Notes: generated by a model from the sequence alone, not told the origin. 64,000 nt of DNA from Chloroflexota bacterium (GCA_016235445.1 JACRLB010000003.1:124001-188000), one strand, 5' to 3'. Shown: positions 6,623 to 15,480, numbered from the stretch's first letter. Translations and numbers: made by a program.

Positions 6623-8446
6623 ATGAGAAAGGAAGCGAAAATGTTACAACAGGAAAAATATCAGGATACGTATTTGTACAAGATCCGTCACTCGGCGGCG
6701 CATGTGATGGCGCAGGCTGTGATGGAAATGTTCCCCGATGGAAAGCCCACCATTGGGCCGCCCGTCGAAAACGGTTTTTATTACGACTTCGACCTGCCAC
6801 GCAACCTTACGCCCGAAGATTTGGAACAGATCGAGAAACGCATGAGACAGATCGTGCAGGGCAAACACGAGTTCAAGAAGACGGTCATCTCTGCGGAGGA
6901 GGCGAAGAAAATCTTTGCCGACCAGCCGTATAAGTTGGAGTTGATCGAAGGACTCGAAAAAGGCGGCACAGACGAGTACGGCAATCCGCTGGATGGGCCG
7001 CCTGATATTTCGATCTATCAGCAGGATACATTCACAGACTTGTGCCGCGGGCCGCACGTGCAGACGACGAAAGAGATCAAGCAGGATGCCTTCAAGTTGA
7101 TGTCGATTGCGGGCGCGTATTGGCGCGGCGACGAGAACAACAAAATGCTGCAACGCATTTACGGCACGGCCTGGGAGAGCAAGGATCAACTCAAAGAATA
7201 CCTGAACCAGCTCGAAGAAGCGAAGAAGCGCGACCATCGCAAGCTGGGCAAGGAATTGGAAATCTTCATCTTCGATGATGAAGTTGGTCCCGGCCTGCCG
7301 CTCTGGCTGCCCAACGGCGGAATCATCATCGAAGAGTTGGAATCGCTCGCCAAAGAAATGGAAGAGAAGGCAGGCTATTCCCGCGTGCGTACGCCAAACA
7401 TCACGAAGGAAGACCTATTCATCCGTTCCGGTCATCTTCCGTATTATGCCGAGAGCATGTACCCGCCCATGGAATTGGAAGGCGTGAAGTATTACATCAA
7501 ACCAATGAACTGCCCGATGCACCATAAGATTTTCGGATCGAAGGGACGCTCGTATCGTGACTTGCCCGTGCGCCTCGCCGAATATGGAACCTGCTACCGT
7601 TACGAGAAGTCTGGTGAACTCTTTGGGCTGATGCGCGTCCGCTCGATGCAGATGAACGATGCTCACATCTACTGCGGTGAAGATCAATTCGAGCAGGAGT
7701 TCATGGGCGTGATTGCCTTGTATCACAAATACTTTGAGTTGTTCGGCATCGACAAGTACGTGATGCGCCTGTCTTTGCATGGCAAGCAGGGACTCGGCAA
7801 AAAATATGTGGACAACGAACGCCTGTGGCTCAAAACGGAAGACATGGTACGCCGCGCAATGACGAATGGCGGAGTGCCTTATGTGGAAGTTACGGATGAA
7901 GCGGCTTTCTACGGCCCAAAAATCGACGTGCAAATCTGGTCTGCCATTGGGCGCGAGTTCTCGCTCGCCACGAACCAGGTGGACTTTGCCGTACCCGAAC
8001 GCTTTGACTTGAAGTTCACGAACAAGGAAGGCGCGGACGAAATCCCGCTGTGCATTCACCGCGCGCCACTGTCCACGCATGAGCGCATGGTGGGATTCCT
8101 GCTCGAACATTACGCAGGCAACTTCCCGGTCTGGCTCTCACCCGAACAGGTGCGCGTCATCTCGATTACGGATGCGCAGAACGAGTATGCCGAAAAAATC
8201 GCGAAGCAATTGCGCGAGAACGGAATCCGCGCCCATGCAGATTTGAGCGCCTCGCGCATGAATGCCAAAATCCGCCAGGCACAGTTGATGAAAGTGCCGT
8301 ACATGATCGTGGTCGGTGATAATGAAATGCAGGCAGAGCAGGTGTCTCTGCGCGTGCGGGACGGGAGCCAGCAGAATAATATTCCGCTGGGCGAGTTCGT
8401 TGCGCGGGCGAAGGATAGGATTGGGAGAAGGGCAAGTGAGTTGTAG
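6623..8446 (+). CDS. thrS: Threonyl-tRNA synthetase lacking the N-terminal TGS domain
   Basis: A class II synthetase that charges tRNA-Thr. The protein starts directly at the second editing domain (HSAAHVMAQAV, then FTDLCRGPHV), so the usual TGS domain is missing. The catalytic core follows with the zinc Cys in MNCPMHH, motif 2 around RYEKSGELFGLMRVRSM and the DAHIYC segment. The C-terminal anticodon-binding domain starts near VRVISITDAQ. The start at 6623 follows a strong GGGGAGGAAG site; an ATG at 6641 is possible. The 607-residue length fits a ThrRS without TGS. Expression is set by the T-box upstream and ends at terminator 8480-8513. Confidence 0.95.
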   Translation: MRKEAKMLQQEKYQDTYLYKIRHSAAHVMAQAVMEMFPDGKPTIGPPVENGFYYDFDLPRNLTPEDLEQIEKRMRQIVQGKHEFKKTVISAEEAKKIFADQPYKLELIEGLEKGGTDEYGNPLDGPPDISIYQQDTFTDLCRGPHVQTTKEIKQDAFKLMSIAGAYWRGDENNKMLQRIYGTAWESKDQLKEYLNQLEEAKKRDHRKLGKELEIFIFDDEVGPGLPLWLPNGGIIIEELESLAKEMEEKAGYSRVRTPNITKEDLFIRSGHLPYYAESMYPPMELEGVKYYIKPMNCPMHHKIFGSKGRSYRDLPVRLAEYGTCYRYEKSGELFGLMRVRSMQMNDAHIYCGEDQFEQEFMGVIALYHKYFELFGIDKYVMRLSLHGKQGLGKKYVDNERLWLKTEDMVRRAMTNGGVPYVEVTDEAAFYGPKIDVQIWSAIGREFSLATNQVDFAVPERFDLKFTNKEGADEIPLCIHRAPLSTHERMVGFLLEHYAGNFPVWLSPEQVRVISITDAQNEYAEKIAKQLRENGIRAHADLSASRMNAKIRQAQLMKVPYMIVVGDNEMQAEQVSLRVRDGSQQNNIPLGEFVARAKDRIGRRASEL

Positions 8447-8479
8447 GAGACTGGAGATTGGAGATTTTGAGGATTAGAG

Positions 8480-8513
8480 AATTGGCGGAGATAAAAATCT
8501 CCGCCAATTTTTC
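8480..8513. terminator. Bidirectional intrinsic terminator
   Basis: Arms AATTGGCGGAGAT and ATCTCCGCCAATT enclose an AAAA loop and are followed by T residues. The hairpin sits between the convergent ends of thrS and the WD40-repeat gene. Confidence 0.85.
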
Positions 8514-8514
8514 G

Positions 8515-10605
8515 TTATTTTCCAGGAATATCTTCGTCTGCTCCATGAAATTCAGCAATGACACTCCCTGTAGTTATATCAAAAATACGAATGGCAGGTG
8601 GCGCACCATCTATATCCCCCGACACCAATGATATGAGCGTATCGGGAGACAACCATTCCAATTGAAGATAGAGAGCCTCGGTTTGACCAAAAGCGGAAAC
8701 TTGTATCCCTGTCTGTGTATCCCAAATGCGAATCGCTCCTGCGGCAGTGGCAAGTTGATTTCCATCTGCAGACCATGCCAGGCTTGACGCCCAACTGATA
8801 TGCGCTTGAATGAACCCATCACAGATATTTGTTCCCACTGTCCAAAAGCAGACCACGCCATTCTCATGTGTCGAGGCGATTCGCATACCGTTGGGCGACC
8901 ATGCGATATCAGTTGCAGCATTTACCCGTTGATCGTACAAACGGACAAATTCATCGGTGTCTGCGCGCCAGCGGCGAAAACCGTAGCCCAGATCACCGGT
9001 CGCAACCAGCCTCGAACTATCGGGCGACCATGCAATACGGTATGGATTAACGACAAACCCCGTTTGCTGGGAAACAACCTCTTCTGTTAGTACATTCAGT
9101 ACAACAATTCCACGCTCATAGGCAGCGGTGGCAAGCAATGAGCTGTCAGGCGACCAGACAAGCGCATCATACTGAAAAACGAATTCTTCCGTATTTATTT
9201 CGGGTTCGGAGATAACTTTCCATGTAGATGTATTCCAAATGGCTAAATGCGTTTTTCCACTTTCGCCAAAAGTAGAGTCTACGCCGCCAACAGCCAGTTT
9301 TGTTCCGTCAGGTGCCCAGGCGACACTGGAAACATTCTGTGGCTGGCTTAATATCCCAATACGTTTATAAGCAGCCAGGTCGTATAAATAGGTCCCTTGC
9401 GATGTTGCAATTGCAATAAACTTTTTATCCGGGCTAATGTCAAATGAACGGACAATCCCCGGAAGGAATGCGGCAATGTGCGGCTCTTCCGCAGAAAGCG
9501 AAACAGGCACAGCCATGCCATAAGTAGAGGTCGAAAATAACGGCGCAGAATTTCCCTGCGGGTTCAATTGGAAATTAAACTGCCACTGACCATTGTAAAT
9601 ATATCCCAATGCTCCGATGAATTTTCGATAAGCTTCCTGTTCGCTCATGCCTGTGGGAAGTTTTTTCCATTCGGGGTACGCGCCATGGTCCACGATATGC
9701 CATTCCATGTCAATATCTTCCCAATTTTTGAGCGCTTTACGCGCTTCGGCAATTTGATTGGCAGGGATAGATTCGGGCATAGATTGTTCGAGTGAGGGAA
9801 TGGTCAGTGTAAGGGATTGCGGATTCGTGGCGCCGATGGGAAAGCCGATCTTGACGCATCGTCCCGTTTCTACAGGCGGCTTCCAATCCACCTCGCCGCC
9901 TTTGCCCATATCTCCAAGCGCGGAATCAAATAACAGGCTGTATGAATTCAGGCTGGCTTGTTGATTCCCAACCTTCAAAGTTGTATCGCTGCCGATCATC
10001 CAATCCGCATCACTTGGTTTGGTGTAACATAAATAAGCCTGTGTGTACGCGGGTGTAATGACCACACGATCCAAAAGGATTTTCATGCCATTGATGGATA
10101 AGAAGCTTTGTTTTGGATCGAATGTCAACGCAGGGTGAACGGGGATATCGAAATTAAACTGAAACTCCGCAGATAAATTCTCGTCTCCCGGAGAAAAGGC
10201 CGTGAAAGATAAACTGCCTTTGAGCTGTTCCTCTTCCAAAGGAGTTTCCGTCGAAAAATCAATCAGGAATACAGACGGGGAGGCAGAGGAAATCAACCCG
10301 CCAGCATTGATACTTTGATTCGGGTTCTTGTTGATGGAAACCTGATCCAAATAATACTCTTCGCCTGCACCCTCTACCCGTACCGTAAAAATCAGACGCG
10401 AAGCGTCGGCATAATAGGATTCAACCGTTGCGGTAATGCCATCCATTGTTTGGGGCGGCAGGTCCAGGCGGGAAAGGGGCGGCATCAAGCTATTTGCAGA
10501 CGTTGTATTCCTCAAAGGCTGTTCAAAATAGTACAGCGCTCCAAGCAAAACAAATACGATTGCAAATAGGAGAAACAAGGATTTTAGAAACTGGTTTGAT
10601 TTCAT
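8515..10605 (-). CDS. Membrane-anchored WD40-repeat protein
   Basis: A 696-residue protein with one N-terminal membrane anchor (FLKSLFLLFAIVFVLLGALYYF). A large extracytoplasmic region of unknown fold comes next. The C-terminal 300 residues form repeated WD40/beta-propeller blades, seen as recurring SSVAWAPDGTKLAVGG, ALVWSPDSSLLATAA, RIAWSPDSSRLVATG, DIAWSPNGMRIAST and SLAWSADGNQLATAA. Such propellers usually serve as binding platforms; no catalytic residue is apparent and the function is unknown. The start at 10605 is chosen for its AGGAGG site. The gene stands alone between divergent and convergent neighbours. Confidence 0.85.
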   Translation of the reverse strand: MKSNQFLKSLFLLFAIVFVLLGALYYFEQPLRNTTSANSLMPPLSRLDLPPQTMDGITATVESYYADASRLIFTVRVEGAGEEYYLDQVSINKNPNQSINAGGLISSASPSVFLIDFSTETPLEEEQLKGSLSFTAFSPGDENLSAEFQFNFDIPVHPALTFDPKQSFLSINGMKILLDRVVITPAYTQAYLCYTKPSDADWMIGSDTTLKVGNQQASLNSYSLLFDSALGDMGKGGEVDWKPPVETGRCVKIGFPIGATNPQSLTLTIPSLEQSMPESIPANQIAEARKALKNWEDIDMEWHIVDHGAYPEWKKLPTGMSEQEAYRKFIGALGYIYNGQWQFNFQLNPQGNSAPLFSTSTYGMAVPVSLSAEEPHIAAFLPGIVRSFDISPDKKFIAIATSQGTYLYDLAAYKRIGILSQPQNVSSVAWAPDGTKLAVGGVDSTFGESGKTHLAIWNTSTWKVISEPEINTEEFVFQYDALVWSPDSSLLATAAYERGIVVLNVLTEEVVSQQTGFVVNPYRIAWSPDSSRLVATGDLGYGFRRWRADTDEFVRLYDQRVNAATDIAWSPNGMRIASTHENGVVCFWTVGTNICDGFIQAHISWASSLAWSADGNQLATAAGAIRIWDTQTGIQVSAFGQTEALYLQLEWLSPDTLISLVSGDIDGAPPAIRIFDITTGSVIAEFHGADEDIPGK

Positions 10606-10773
10606 GTAAAACCTCCTGATTTCCCATATCATACCTGTAAAAACGAAATCGGAACCTGACGATAATCAGGCGATCTTCCAACGATTTCCCCATGCGGTCT
10701 TTTTTACTTATGAAATTTCCTCAAAATCAACAGCGATACTCCCTGAATTATCAAGCGCGGCTCGCAATGCCTA

Positions 10774-11697
10774 TTAACTAATTTCCGTGATGATCGTCCG
10801 TGTTGCGCCGGCGGAGATTAATGCATTCGCCACAGACTCCGCTGTGGCCTGCTCGGCCAACGCGAACATGTTGCCACCCCGTCCGCCGCCGCTGAGTTTG
10901 GCGCCGAGCGCGCCGGCATTTTTTGCGGCAGTGACGAGCCTGTCCAACTCAGGCGAGGAGACGGTCATTTCCTGCAAAAGCGCGTGGTTTTGGTCCATGA
11001 GTTCGCCGAGCAGTTCGGGTTTGCCGCTTTCAATGGAGCGGCGCGCGATCAATGAAATTTGCGCGATCTCGTTGAAGATGTTTTCAAAATAGGTTGTGTT
11101 TCTCAGCCATAACAGGCGCACGTCGCCGACGGACTCCTTCGTCAGCGCGGGGATGCCCGTGTCGCCGATGACGATGGTGAAGGGTTTGCCTGTTTTGAAG
11201 GTTTCCACAGGCTGGCCTTTGATGAAATACACGGGCATGTTGTAGGTGATGACGGTGTTGTCTATCCCTGAGGGCGTGCCGTGGTGGAGTTTTTCGATCT
11301 CATAAACCAGTGGATTAATTTCATCGTCTGAAAGAGGATGAAAGAGGAAAGAGGAAAGAGAACGAATCAAAGCGACAGAGACCGCCGCGCCGGAACCCAG
11401 GCCCGATGCGACGGGGATAGTGGATGAAATATTAATTTCGAGATCGGGTGTTTGGGAAATGCCAAAGAGTTGAATCAGCTTGAGAATAACCGAAGCAATT
11501 GGATGGTCGGAGGGAAGCGAGGCGAGTTCGGCGTGCAGGTCAATGACGGGGGCGTGAATCCAAATTCCGGGGCGGGATGAATCCAACACTTCAACATCCA
11601 CATGAACTTGTGTGACGGGAACGGCGAGCGCGGGGCGGCTGTACACCACCGCATGTTCGCCGAAGAGGATGATCTTGCCGGGCGCGGATGCTTTCAC
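10774..11697 (-). CDS. mvk: Mevalonate kinase (GHMP family)
   Basis: A 307-residue GHMP kinase that phosphorylates mevalonate to 5-phosphomevalonate in isoprenoid synthesis. The N-terminal SAPGKIILFGEHAVVYSRPA is the mevalonate kinase signature. The ATP loop is IPVASGLGSGAAVSVAL, and the C-terminal GHMP motif is AKLSGGGRGGNMFAL. The GTG start at 11697 overlaps the stop of the UbiA-type gene (GTGA), so the two are translationally coupled. A short stretch SSFLFHPL is encoded by a CTTTCCTC-type repeat also found in tlyA and at 4608-4652, a mild sign of repeat insertion. Confidence 0.92.
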   Translation of the reverse strand: MKASAPGKIILFGEHAVVYSRPALAVPVTQVHVDVEVLDSSRPGIWIHAPVIDLHAELASLPSDHPIASVILKLIQLFGISQTPDLEINISSTIPVASGLGSGAAVSVALIRSLSSFLFHPLSDDEINPLVYEIEKLHHGTPSGIDNTVITYNMPVYFIKGQPVETFKTGKPFTIVIGDTGIPALTKESVGDVRLLWLRNTTYFENIFNEIAQISLIARRSIESGKPELLGELMDQNHALLQEMTVSSPELDRLVTAAKNAGALGAKLSGGGRGGNMFALAEQATAESVANALISAGATRTIITEIS

Positions 11698-12563
11698 GAG
11701 AAGTAGAAGATCGCCAGAACGGCCGCCCCCCAAAGGATCATTGCAATTTGAAACGGGCGGTCGGTGAGTAAAATTTCTTCGGGTGCGCCGCCTGTGTTCT
11801 TCACTTGAATAAGGTAGAGATAACGAAAGATGGTGTAGACCACGAAGGGGATGGTGAGCATCATGCTGTGGTTTTCGGGCACGTTGGGCGCGGAGAATGT
11901 GTACAGCGAATACGCCACAATGGTGGTGGCTGAAACAATCATGATGTATTGGTCGAGCAGGGGCAGGGTGTAGCCATCCAGCACTTTGCGGTGCGAGCCT
12001 GCTTCATGTGTGAGCAGTGCGATCTCGGCGCGGCGTTTTCCAAAACCGAGGAAGAGCGAGAGCAGGGTCATGACAACATACAGCCAGGGGGAGAATCGTT
12101 CCACGTCGATCAACGTCACACCTGCGTGTACGCGTAATACAAAACCAGATGCAATGATGAGCACATCCACAATGGGAATGTGTTTCAACCATTTTGAATA
12201 AGCCATGTTGATGAGGAAGTAAAGCACGACCACAAATTCAAAACCGGGCGCAAGAAAATATGCAAGGATAAAAGTTACCAGCACCAGCACAATGCCCGCT
12301 CCCCACGCGGCGCTGACGGGAAGTTTGCCTGAGGCAATCGGGCGGTTTTTCTTTTCGGGGTGCTGGCGGTCTGCCGCCACATCGGCGAGGTCGTTGAAGA
12401 TGTATACGCTGGAGGAGATCAGGCAGAATAACGCGAAGCCCGCCAGGGTGCGCAAAAAGGAATCGGTGTTAAAAAGTTGTTTATCGAAAACAAGCGCGGC
12501 AAAAAGAAAAATGTTTTTTGTCCATTGGCGCGGGCGCATGGTTTTTATCAGTGCAGTTAACAT
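11694..12563 (-). CDS. UbiA-family prenyltransferase, decaprenyl-phosphate phosphoribosyltransferase-like
   Basis: A 289-residue polytopic membrane protein with about nine hydrophobic helices. It opens with MRPRQWTKNIFLFAALVF, which is characteristic of decaprenyl-phosphate phosphoribosyltransferases rather than quinone-type UbiA proteins. The first Asp-rich motif is NDLADVAADRQHPEKKNRP and the second region includes FGKRRAEI. The inferred reaction joins phosphoribosyl pyrophosphate to polyprenyl phosphate to make a pentose donor for cell-surface glycans. Coupling to mevalonate kinase supports a role in polyprenyl metabolism. A homogentisate- or quinone-type substrate is not excluded. Confidence 0.85.
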   Translation of the reverse strand: MLTALIKTMRPRQWTKNIFLFAALVFDKQLFNTDSFLRTLAGFALFCLISSSVYIFNDLADVAADRQHPEKKNRPIASGKLPVSAAWGAGIVLVLVTFILAYFLAPGFEFVVVLYFLINMAYSKWLKHIPIVDVLIIASGFVLRVHAGVTLIDVERFSPWLYVVMTLLSLFLGFGKRRAEIALLTHEAGSHRKVLDGYTLPLLDQYIMIVSATTIVAYSLYTFSAPNVPENHSMMLTIPFVVYTIFRYLYLIQVKNTGGAPEEILLTDRPFQIAMILWGAAVLAIFYFS

Positions 12564-12592
12564 GCGCCTATTTTACCTGATACAATATTTTC

Positions 12593-13420
12593 ATGCCCAA
12601 AATTCGTTTGGATGTTTTGCTGGTGGAACGTGGACTGGCTGACTCGCGCGCCAAAGCGCAAGCCTTAATCATGGCGGGACAAGTGCGAGTGAACGATCAA
12701 GTCGCGCTCAAGCCTGCCACTGGCGCTGATCCAAAGGCCACGCTGAAAGTTGACTCCGGCCCACGCTTCGTCTCTCGCGGCGGAGAAAAGCTGGAAGGCG
12801 CGCTGGACACATTCGCCATAAATGTAAAAGGCTTTGTCTGTGCGGATGTTGGCTCCTCTACGGGAGGATTCACAGATTGCATGTTACAGCGCGGCGCGGC
12901 GAAAGTCTATGCCATTGATGTGGGCAAGGGCATTCTGCACTGGAAACTGCGCAACGACAAGCGTGTCGTCGTGATGGAAGAGACGAATGCGCGGTTCGTT
13001 GAATCATTGCCTGAGAAGATCGATCTTGTCACAGTGGATGCTTCGTTTATTTCACTCAAGATTTTGTTGCCAGTCATTAAGAAGTGGCTCCTTCCTCTTT
13101 CCTCTTTCGTGAACGAAGGAAAGACGAAAGAGGAAAGAAGTGTCATTGCCCTCATCAAACCTCAATTCGAGGCGGGCAAGAAGGATGTCTCTCGTGGGGA
13201 CGGCGTCATCCGCAACCCTGAGATTCACAAACAAGTCTTGCTGGATGTTTTAAGTTATGCAAAGAACGAAGGCTTTGGCTTGCGCGGGCTGGTCAAATCA
13301 TCGTTGCTGGGGCCAAAGGGCAATGTGGAGTTTTTGCTTTGGATGGATTTGGAACCAAATGAAAATTCTGTGGAAGAAATGGTAAATCACGTAATGGCGG
13401 AGGAGGTTGCTTCGGGCTAG
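12593..13420 (+). CDS. tlyA: TlyA family rRNA 2'-O-methyltransferase
   Basis: A 275-residue protein with an N-terminal S4 RNA-binding domain (IRLDVLLVERGLADSRAKAQ) and a C-terminal FtsJ/Rossmann methyltransferase domain. SAM motif I is CADVGSSTGGFTDCML, and VTVDASFISLK and ALIKPQFEAG are also present. TlyA proteins methylate ribose in 16S and sometimes 23S rRNA. A palindrome of TTCCTCTTTC type (13091-13140) is read in frame just before ALIKPQFEAG and replaces the short loop normally present. A TACAAT box (12581-12586) six bases before the ATG suggests a leaderless transcript. Confidence 0.9.
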   Translation: MPKIRLDVLLVERGLADSRAKAQALIMAGQVRVNDQVALKPATGADPKATLKVDSGPRFVSRGGEKLEGALDTFAINVKGFVCADVGSSTGGFTDCMLQRGAAKVYAIDVGKGILHWKLRNDKRVVVMEETNARFVESLPEKIDLVTVDASFISLKILLPVIKKWLLPLSSFVNEGKTKEERSVIALIKPQFEAGKKDVSRGDGVIRNPEIHKQVLLDVLSYAKNEGFGLRGLVKSSLLGPKGNVEFLLWMDLEPNENSVEEMVNHVMAEEVASG

Positions 13421-13442
13421 TACCCTCGCAACGACATACAAC

Positions 13443-13865
13443 ATGAACTGTCCCAAGTGCAATTCTGATCTGGTGAAAAAATATTACAAAGGCATGATCG
13501 AGGTGGAATCCTGCCCCAACTGCCGCGGTATGTGGCTGGATTCGCTCGAGTTGGATCAACTCGAAGATACGGCTTTTGACAACGATTCGCACAAAGGCTC
13601 GCTGGTGCATTTTCAGTCCAAAACGCATTATCCCTGTCCGCACTGCGGAGATGGGTTGGATGAATTCCAATACCGCCTGTATGACTTGAAGCTGGATTAT
13701 TGCTCTGGGAATGGACATGGCTTTTGGCTGGACGCTGGCGAGGATGAGCGGGTGATGGAGATCATGCGTCAGCGCGCGGGAGAGATTCAAAGAAAATTCA
13801 ACGCCGAAGCGGAATGGAAACAGACGCTAAAGAACATGCACTCATTTCTTGCAAAGAAAAAATAA
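13443..13865 (+). CDS. TFIIB-type zinc-ribbon protein
   Basis: A 140-residue cytoplasmic protein. The N-terminal zinc ribbon has paired CPKC and CPNC motifs followed by RGMWLDSLELDQL, the usual zf-TFIIB pattern. A second, less complete ribbon holds CPHCG and a later Cys in LDYCSGNGHGFWLDAGE. The C-terminus is helical and basic. No enzyme activity can be assigned; such proteins may bind nucleic acid or act as adaptors. It starts 22 bases after tlyA and may share its transcript. A MITE-like element lies 43 bases downstream. Confidence 0.85.
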   Translation: MNCPKCNSDLVKKYYKGMIEVESCPNCRGMWLDSLELDQLEDTAFDNDSHKGSLVHFQSKTHYPCPHCGDGLDEFQYRLYDLKLDYCSGNGHGFWLDAGEDERVMEIMRQRAGEIQRKFNAEAEWKQTLKNMHSFLAKKK

Positions 13866-13908
13866 ATGGGGAATGCCGACAACCTTTGTGCTACACTCAA
13901 AAACGACA

Positions 13909-14051
13909 GGGAGTGGCTAAAAAGGTGGGCTGAAAGACCTCTCACCACGGAGATCACAGAGTACACAGAGATTTTTTAAGAGGTTTTCTCCGTGATCTCC
14001 GTGTGCTCTGTGGTTAAATCTTTTGGCAAGCCTACTGCATTAGCCACTCCC
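13909..14051. mobile_element. MITE-like element with GGGAGTGGCTAA ends, copy 1
   Basis: A 143-base element has perfect 12-base inverted ends GGGAGTGGCTAA and TTAGCCACTCCC. The direct repeat AAAAACGACA flanks it (13899-13908 and 14052-14061) and looks like a target duplication. The interior is a long imperfect hairpin whose arms carry a roughly nine-base rhythm of CACNGAGNN. A second copy lies at 54075-54241. No protein is encoded. Confidence 0.78.
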
Positions 14052-14135
14052 AAAAACGACAGCCAGTAGCGATTTGAAGGTGGAGAGGGTAAAATAGGCG
14101 CTTGTGACAAAAAATTTCTTAGGTAGGAGTTTTTC

Positions 14136-14519
14136 ATGGGCTTGAAAAGGAACGTTAGCCTATCCACGGCTCTGCGCTACAAGGGGCAGGGACCGTATTT
14201 GACGTTTATCCTGCATCGCATTGGCGGGCTGGGGATGGCAATTTTCATTACCCTTCATATTCTGGCTTCGTTTATGGAGGGCAGGGGCTGGAAGATCGGC
14301 GACGTGATCAATGATGTTTACATGAATCCGATCTTTCAATTGTTCATTTTCTTCTGCGTATTATTTCACGCCATCAATGGATTACGCATCACGATCCTCG
14401 ATCTGTTCCCAAAGTTGATTCCGTACCACCGTCAGGCCATTACCATCGAATGGGCGGCCTTCATCGCGCTGTACGGATTTTCCTTCTTCGTGATCGTTCG
14501 CACGGCTTTGGGAGGTTAA
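14136..14519 (+). CDS. sdhC: Succinate dehydrogenase cytochrome b subunit
   Basis: A 127-residue integral membrane subunit with three hydrophobic helices. The first block, YLTFILHRIGGLGMAIFITLHI, has the His of the SdhC heme-ligand region, and LFHAINGLRITILD matches the second family signature. With SdhD it anchors the dehydrogenase to the membrane and passes electrons to quinone. It begins the sdhCDAB order after a good site (TAGGAG). sdhD follows after one base. Confidence 0.9.
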   Translation: MGLKRNVSLSTALRYKGQGPYLTFILHRIGGLGMAIFITLHILASFMEGRGWKIGDVINDVYMNPIFQLFIFFCVLFHAINGLRITILDLFPKLIPYHRQAITIEWAAFIALYGFSFFVIVRTALGG

Positions 14520-14520
14520 C

Positions 14521-14958
14521 ATGAGCGCGGAAAAATCAAGAAACCTGTCCATCCAACAACGCGGATTGATGAGCTTCGAGACGGTCATGTGGGTCTTCAC
14601 CCGCCTCTCTGCCCTCGCCATGTATGCTTTCATCATCTTTGGGCTGATCGGCGCCCTGGTGATGGGCGCGCGCAACAACATGAACTTTGCAGAGGTCATG
14701 CGCTGGGGCTTCATGCCCAACGTCACCCATGTGGAGAGCACAGACATTCCCGATACGGCCCCCTGGTCTACCCCCTTCTGGAAGCTGGTCGCCAGCGGAC
14801 TCCTCATCATCGCCGTTGGGCATGGCGTGCATGGCCTCGTCGTCATCGCGGACGATTACATCGTCACCGCGAAGGGCCGCCAGATCGTCCGCATCTTCAG
14901 CGGTGTGATGATCCTCTCGATGATCGTCCTCGGTTTGTATCTCATTTGGACTTCGTAA
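14521..14958 (+). CDS. sdhD: Succinate dehydrogenase membrane anchor subunit
   Basis: A 145-residue membrane protein with three predicted helices (VMWVFTRLSALAMYAFIIFG, then LVASGLLIIAVGHGVHGLVV, then IFSGVMILSMIVLGLYLI). The GHGVHGL segment in the second helix offers histidines for heme. Sequence identity in this subunit family is always weak, so the call leans on position between sdhC and sdhA and on topology. It follows sdhC after one base. The next sdh gene is 719 bases away because a GxxExxY gene and repeats lie between. Confidence 0.86.
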   Translation: MSAEKSRNLSIQQRGLMSFETVMWVFTRLSALAMYAFIIFGLIGALVMGARNNMNFAEVMRWGFMPNVTHVESTDIPDTAPWSTPFWKLVASGLLIIAVGHGVHGLVVIADDYIVTAKGRQIVRIFSGVMILSMIVLGLYLIWTS

Positions 14959-14960
14959 AC

Positions 14961-14992
14961 CTTAAACACAAAGGACACAAAGGGCACGAAGG
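14961..14992 (+). repeat. AAACACAAAGGACAC repeat, left of the GxxExxY gene
   Basis: A 32-base repeat with a nine-base rhythm (CACAAAGGA, CACAAAGGG, CACGAAGG) starts just after the sdhD stop. A near-identical copy in the same orientation lies at 15481-15512, and an inverted copy at 15621-15651. Others occur at 17468-17543 and near 43050. Confidence 0.75.
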
Positions 14993-15066
14993 TTTGTGTC
15001 GTGTAAGGGTTGAGGAATTGATTTGGATTTTGCTTGAGGATAAGTTGATCGGAAAGTAATATTTCA

Positions 15067-15477
15067 ATGCCAAATTTACAGAAGAAATTTTATCCGCCTG
15101 TTCCTGCTGAAACCGAGAGAATTGGAAAACTTGTTCTTGATGCGGCTTACAAAGTTCATACCGTGTTGGGGCCTGGCTTGCTTGAATCGGTTTATCAAAT
15201 CGCTATGAAGCATGTACTAGAGACAGGTGGAACTCTCGCCGAGACAGAAGTGAAACTCCCTATTCTTTTTGAAGGAGTGAGCCTTGAGTCTGCTTTGCGG
15301 ATTGATATGTTGGTTGAAAAATGTGTGATTGCAGAACTTAAGTCTGTCGAGAAAATGAATCCAGTGTATGAAGCGCAGTTGATAACGTATCTTCGTTTGA
15401 GCAAAATCCGTCTAGGTTTTCTCATCAACTTCAATGTGCCTCATCTGAAAGACGGCATCAAACGCGTCGTTGTGTAA
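15067..15477 (+). CDS. GxxExxY protein
   Basis: A 136-residue protein of the GxxExxY family. The defining motif is GPGLLESVYQ. The N-terminal helix ERIGKLVLDAAYKVHTVLGPG and the central LRIDMLVEKCVIAELKSVE are also typical and resemble a small nuclease-like fold. The biochemical role of the family is not established. It interrupts the sdhCDAB operon and lies between two direct copies of the AAACACAAAGGACAC repeat (14961-14992 and 15481-15512). Its arrival as part of a repeat-bounded unit is therefore likely. It reads with the operon and need not block downstream expression. Confidence 0.88.
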   Translation: MPNLQKKFYPPVPAETERIGKLVLDAAYKVHTVLGPGLLESVYQIAMKHVLETGGTLAETEVKLPILFEGVSLESALRIDMLVEKCVIAELKSVEKMNPVYEAQLITYLRLSKIRLGFLINFNVPHLKDGIKRVVV

Positions 15478-15480
15478 ATT

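Noticed and set aside
7415-8110. Minus-strand frame of 231 codons inside thrS
   Set aside because: It is an antisense shadow of the synthetase core.
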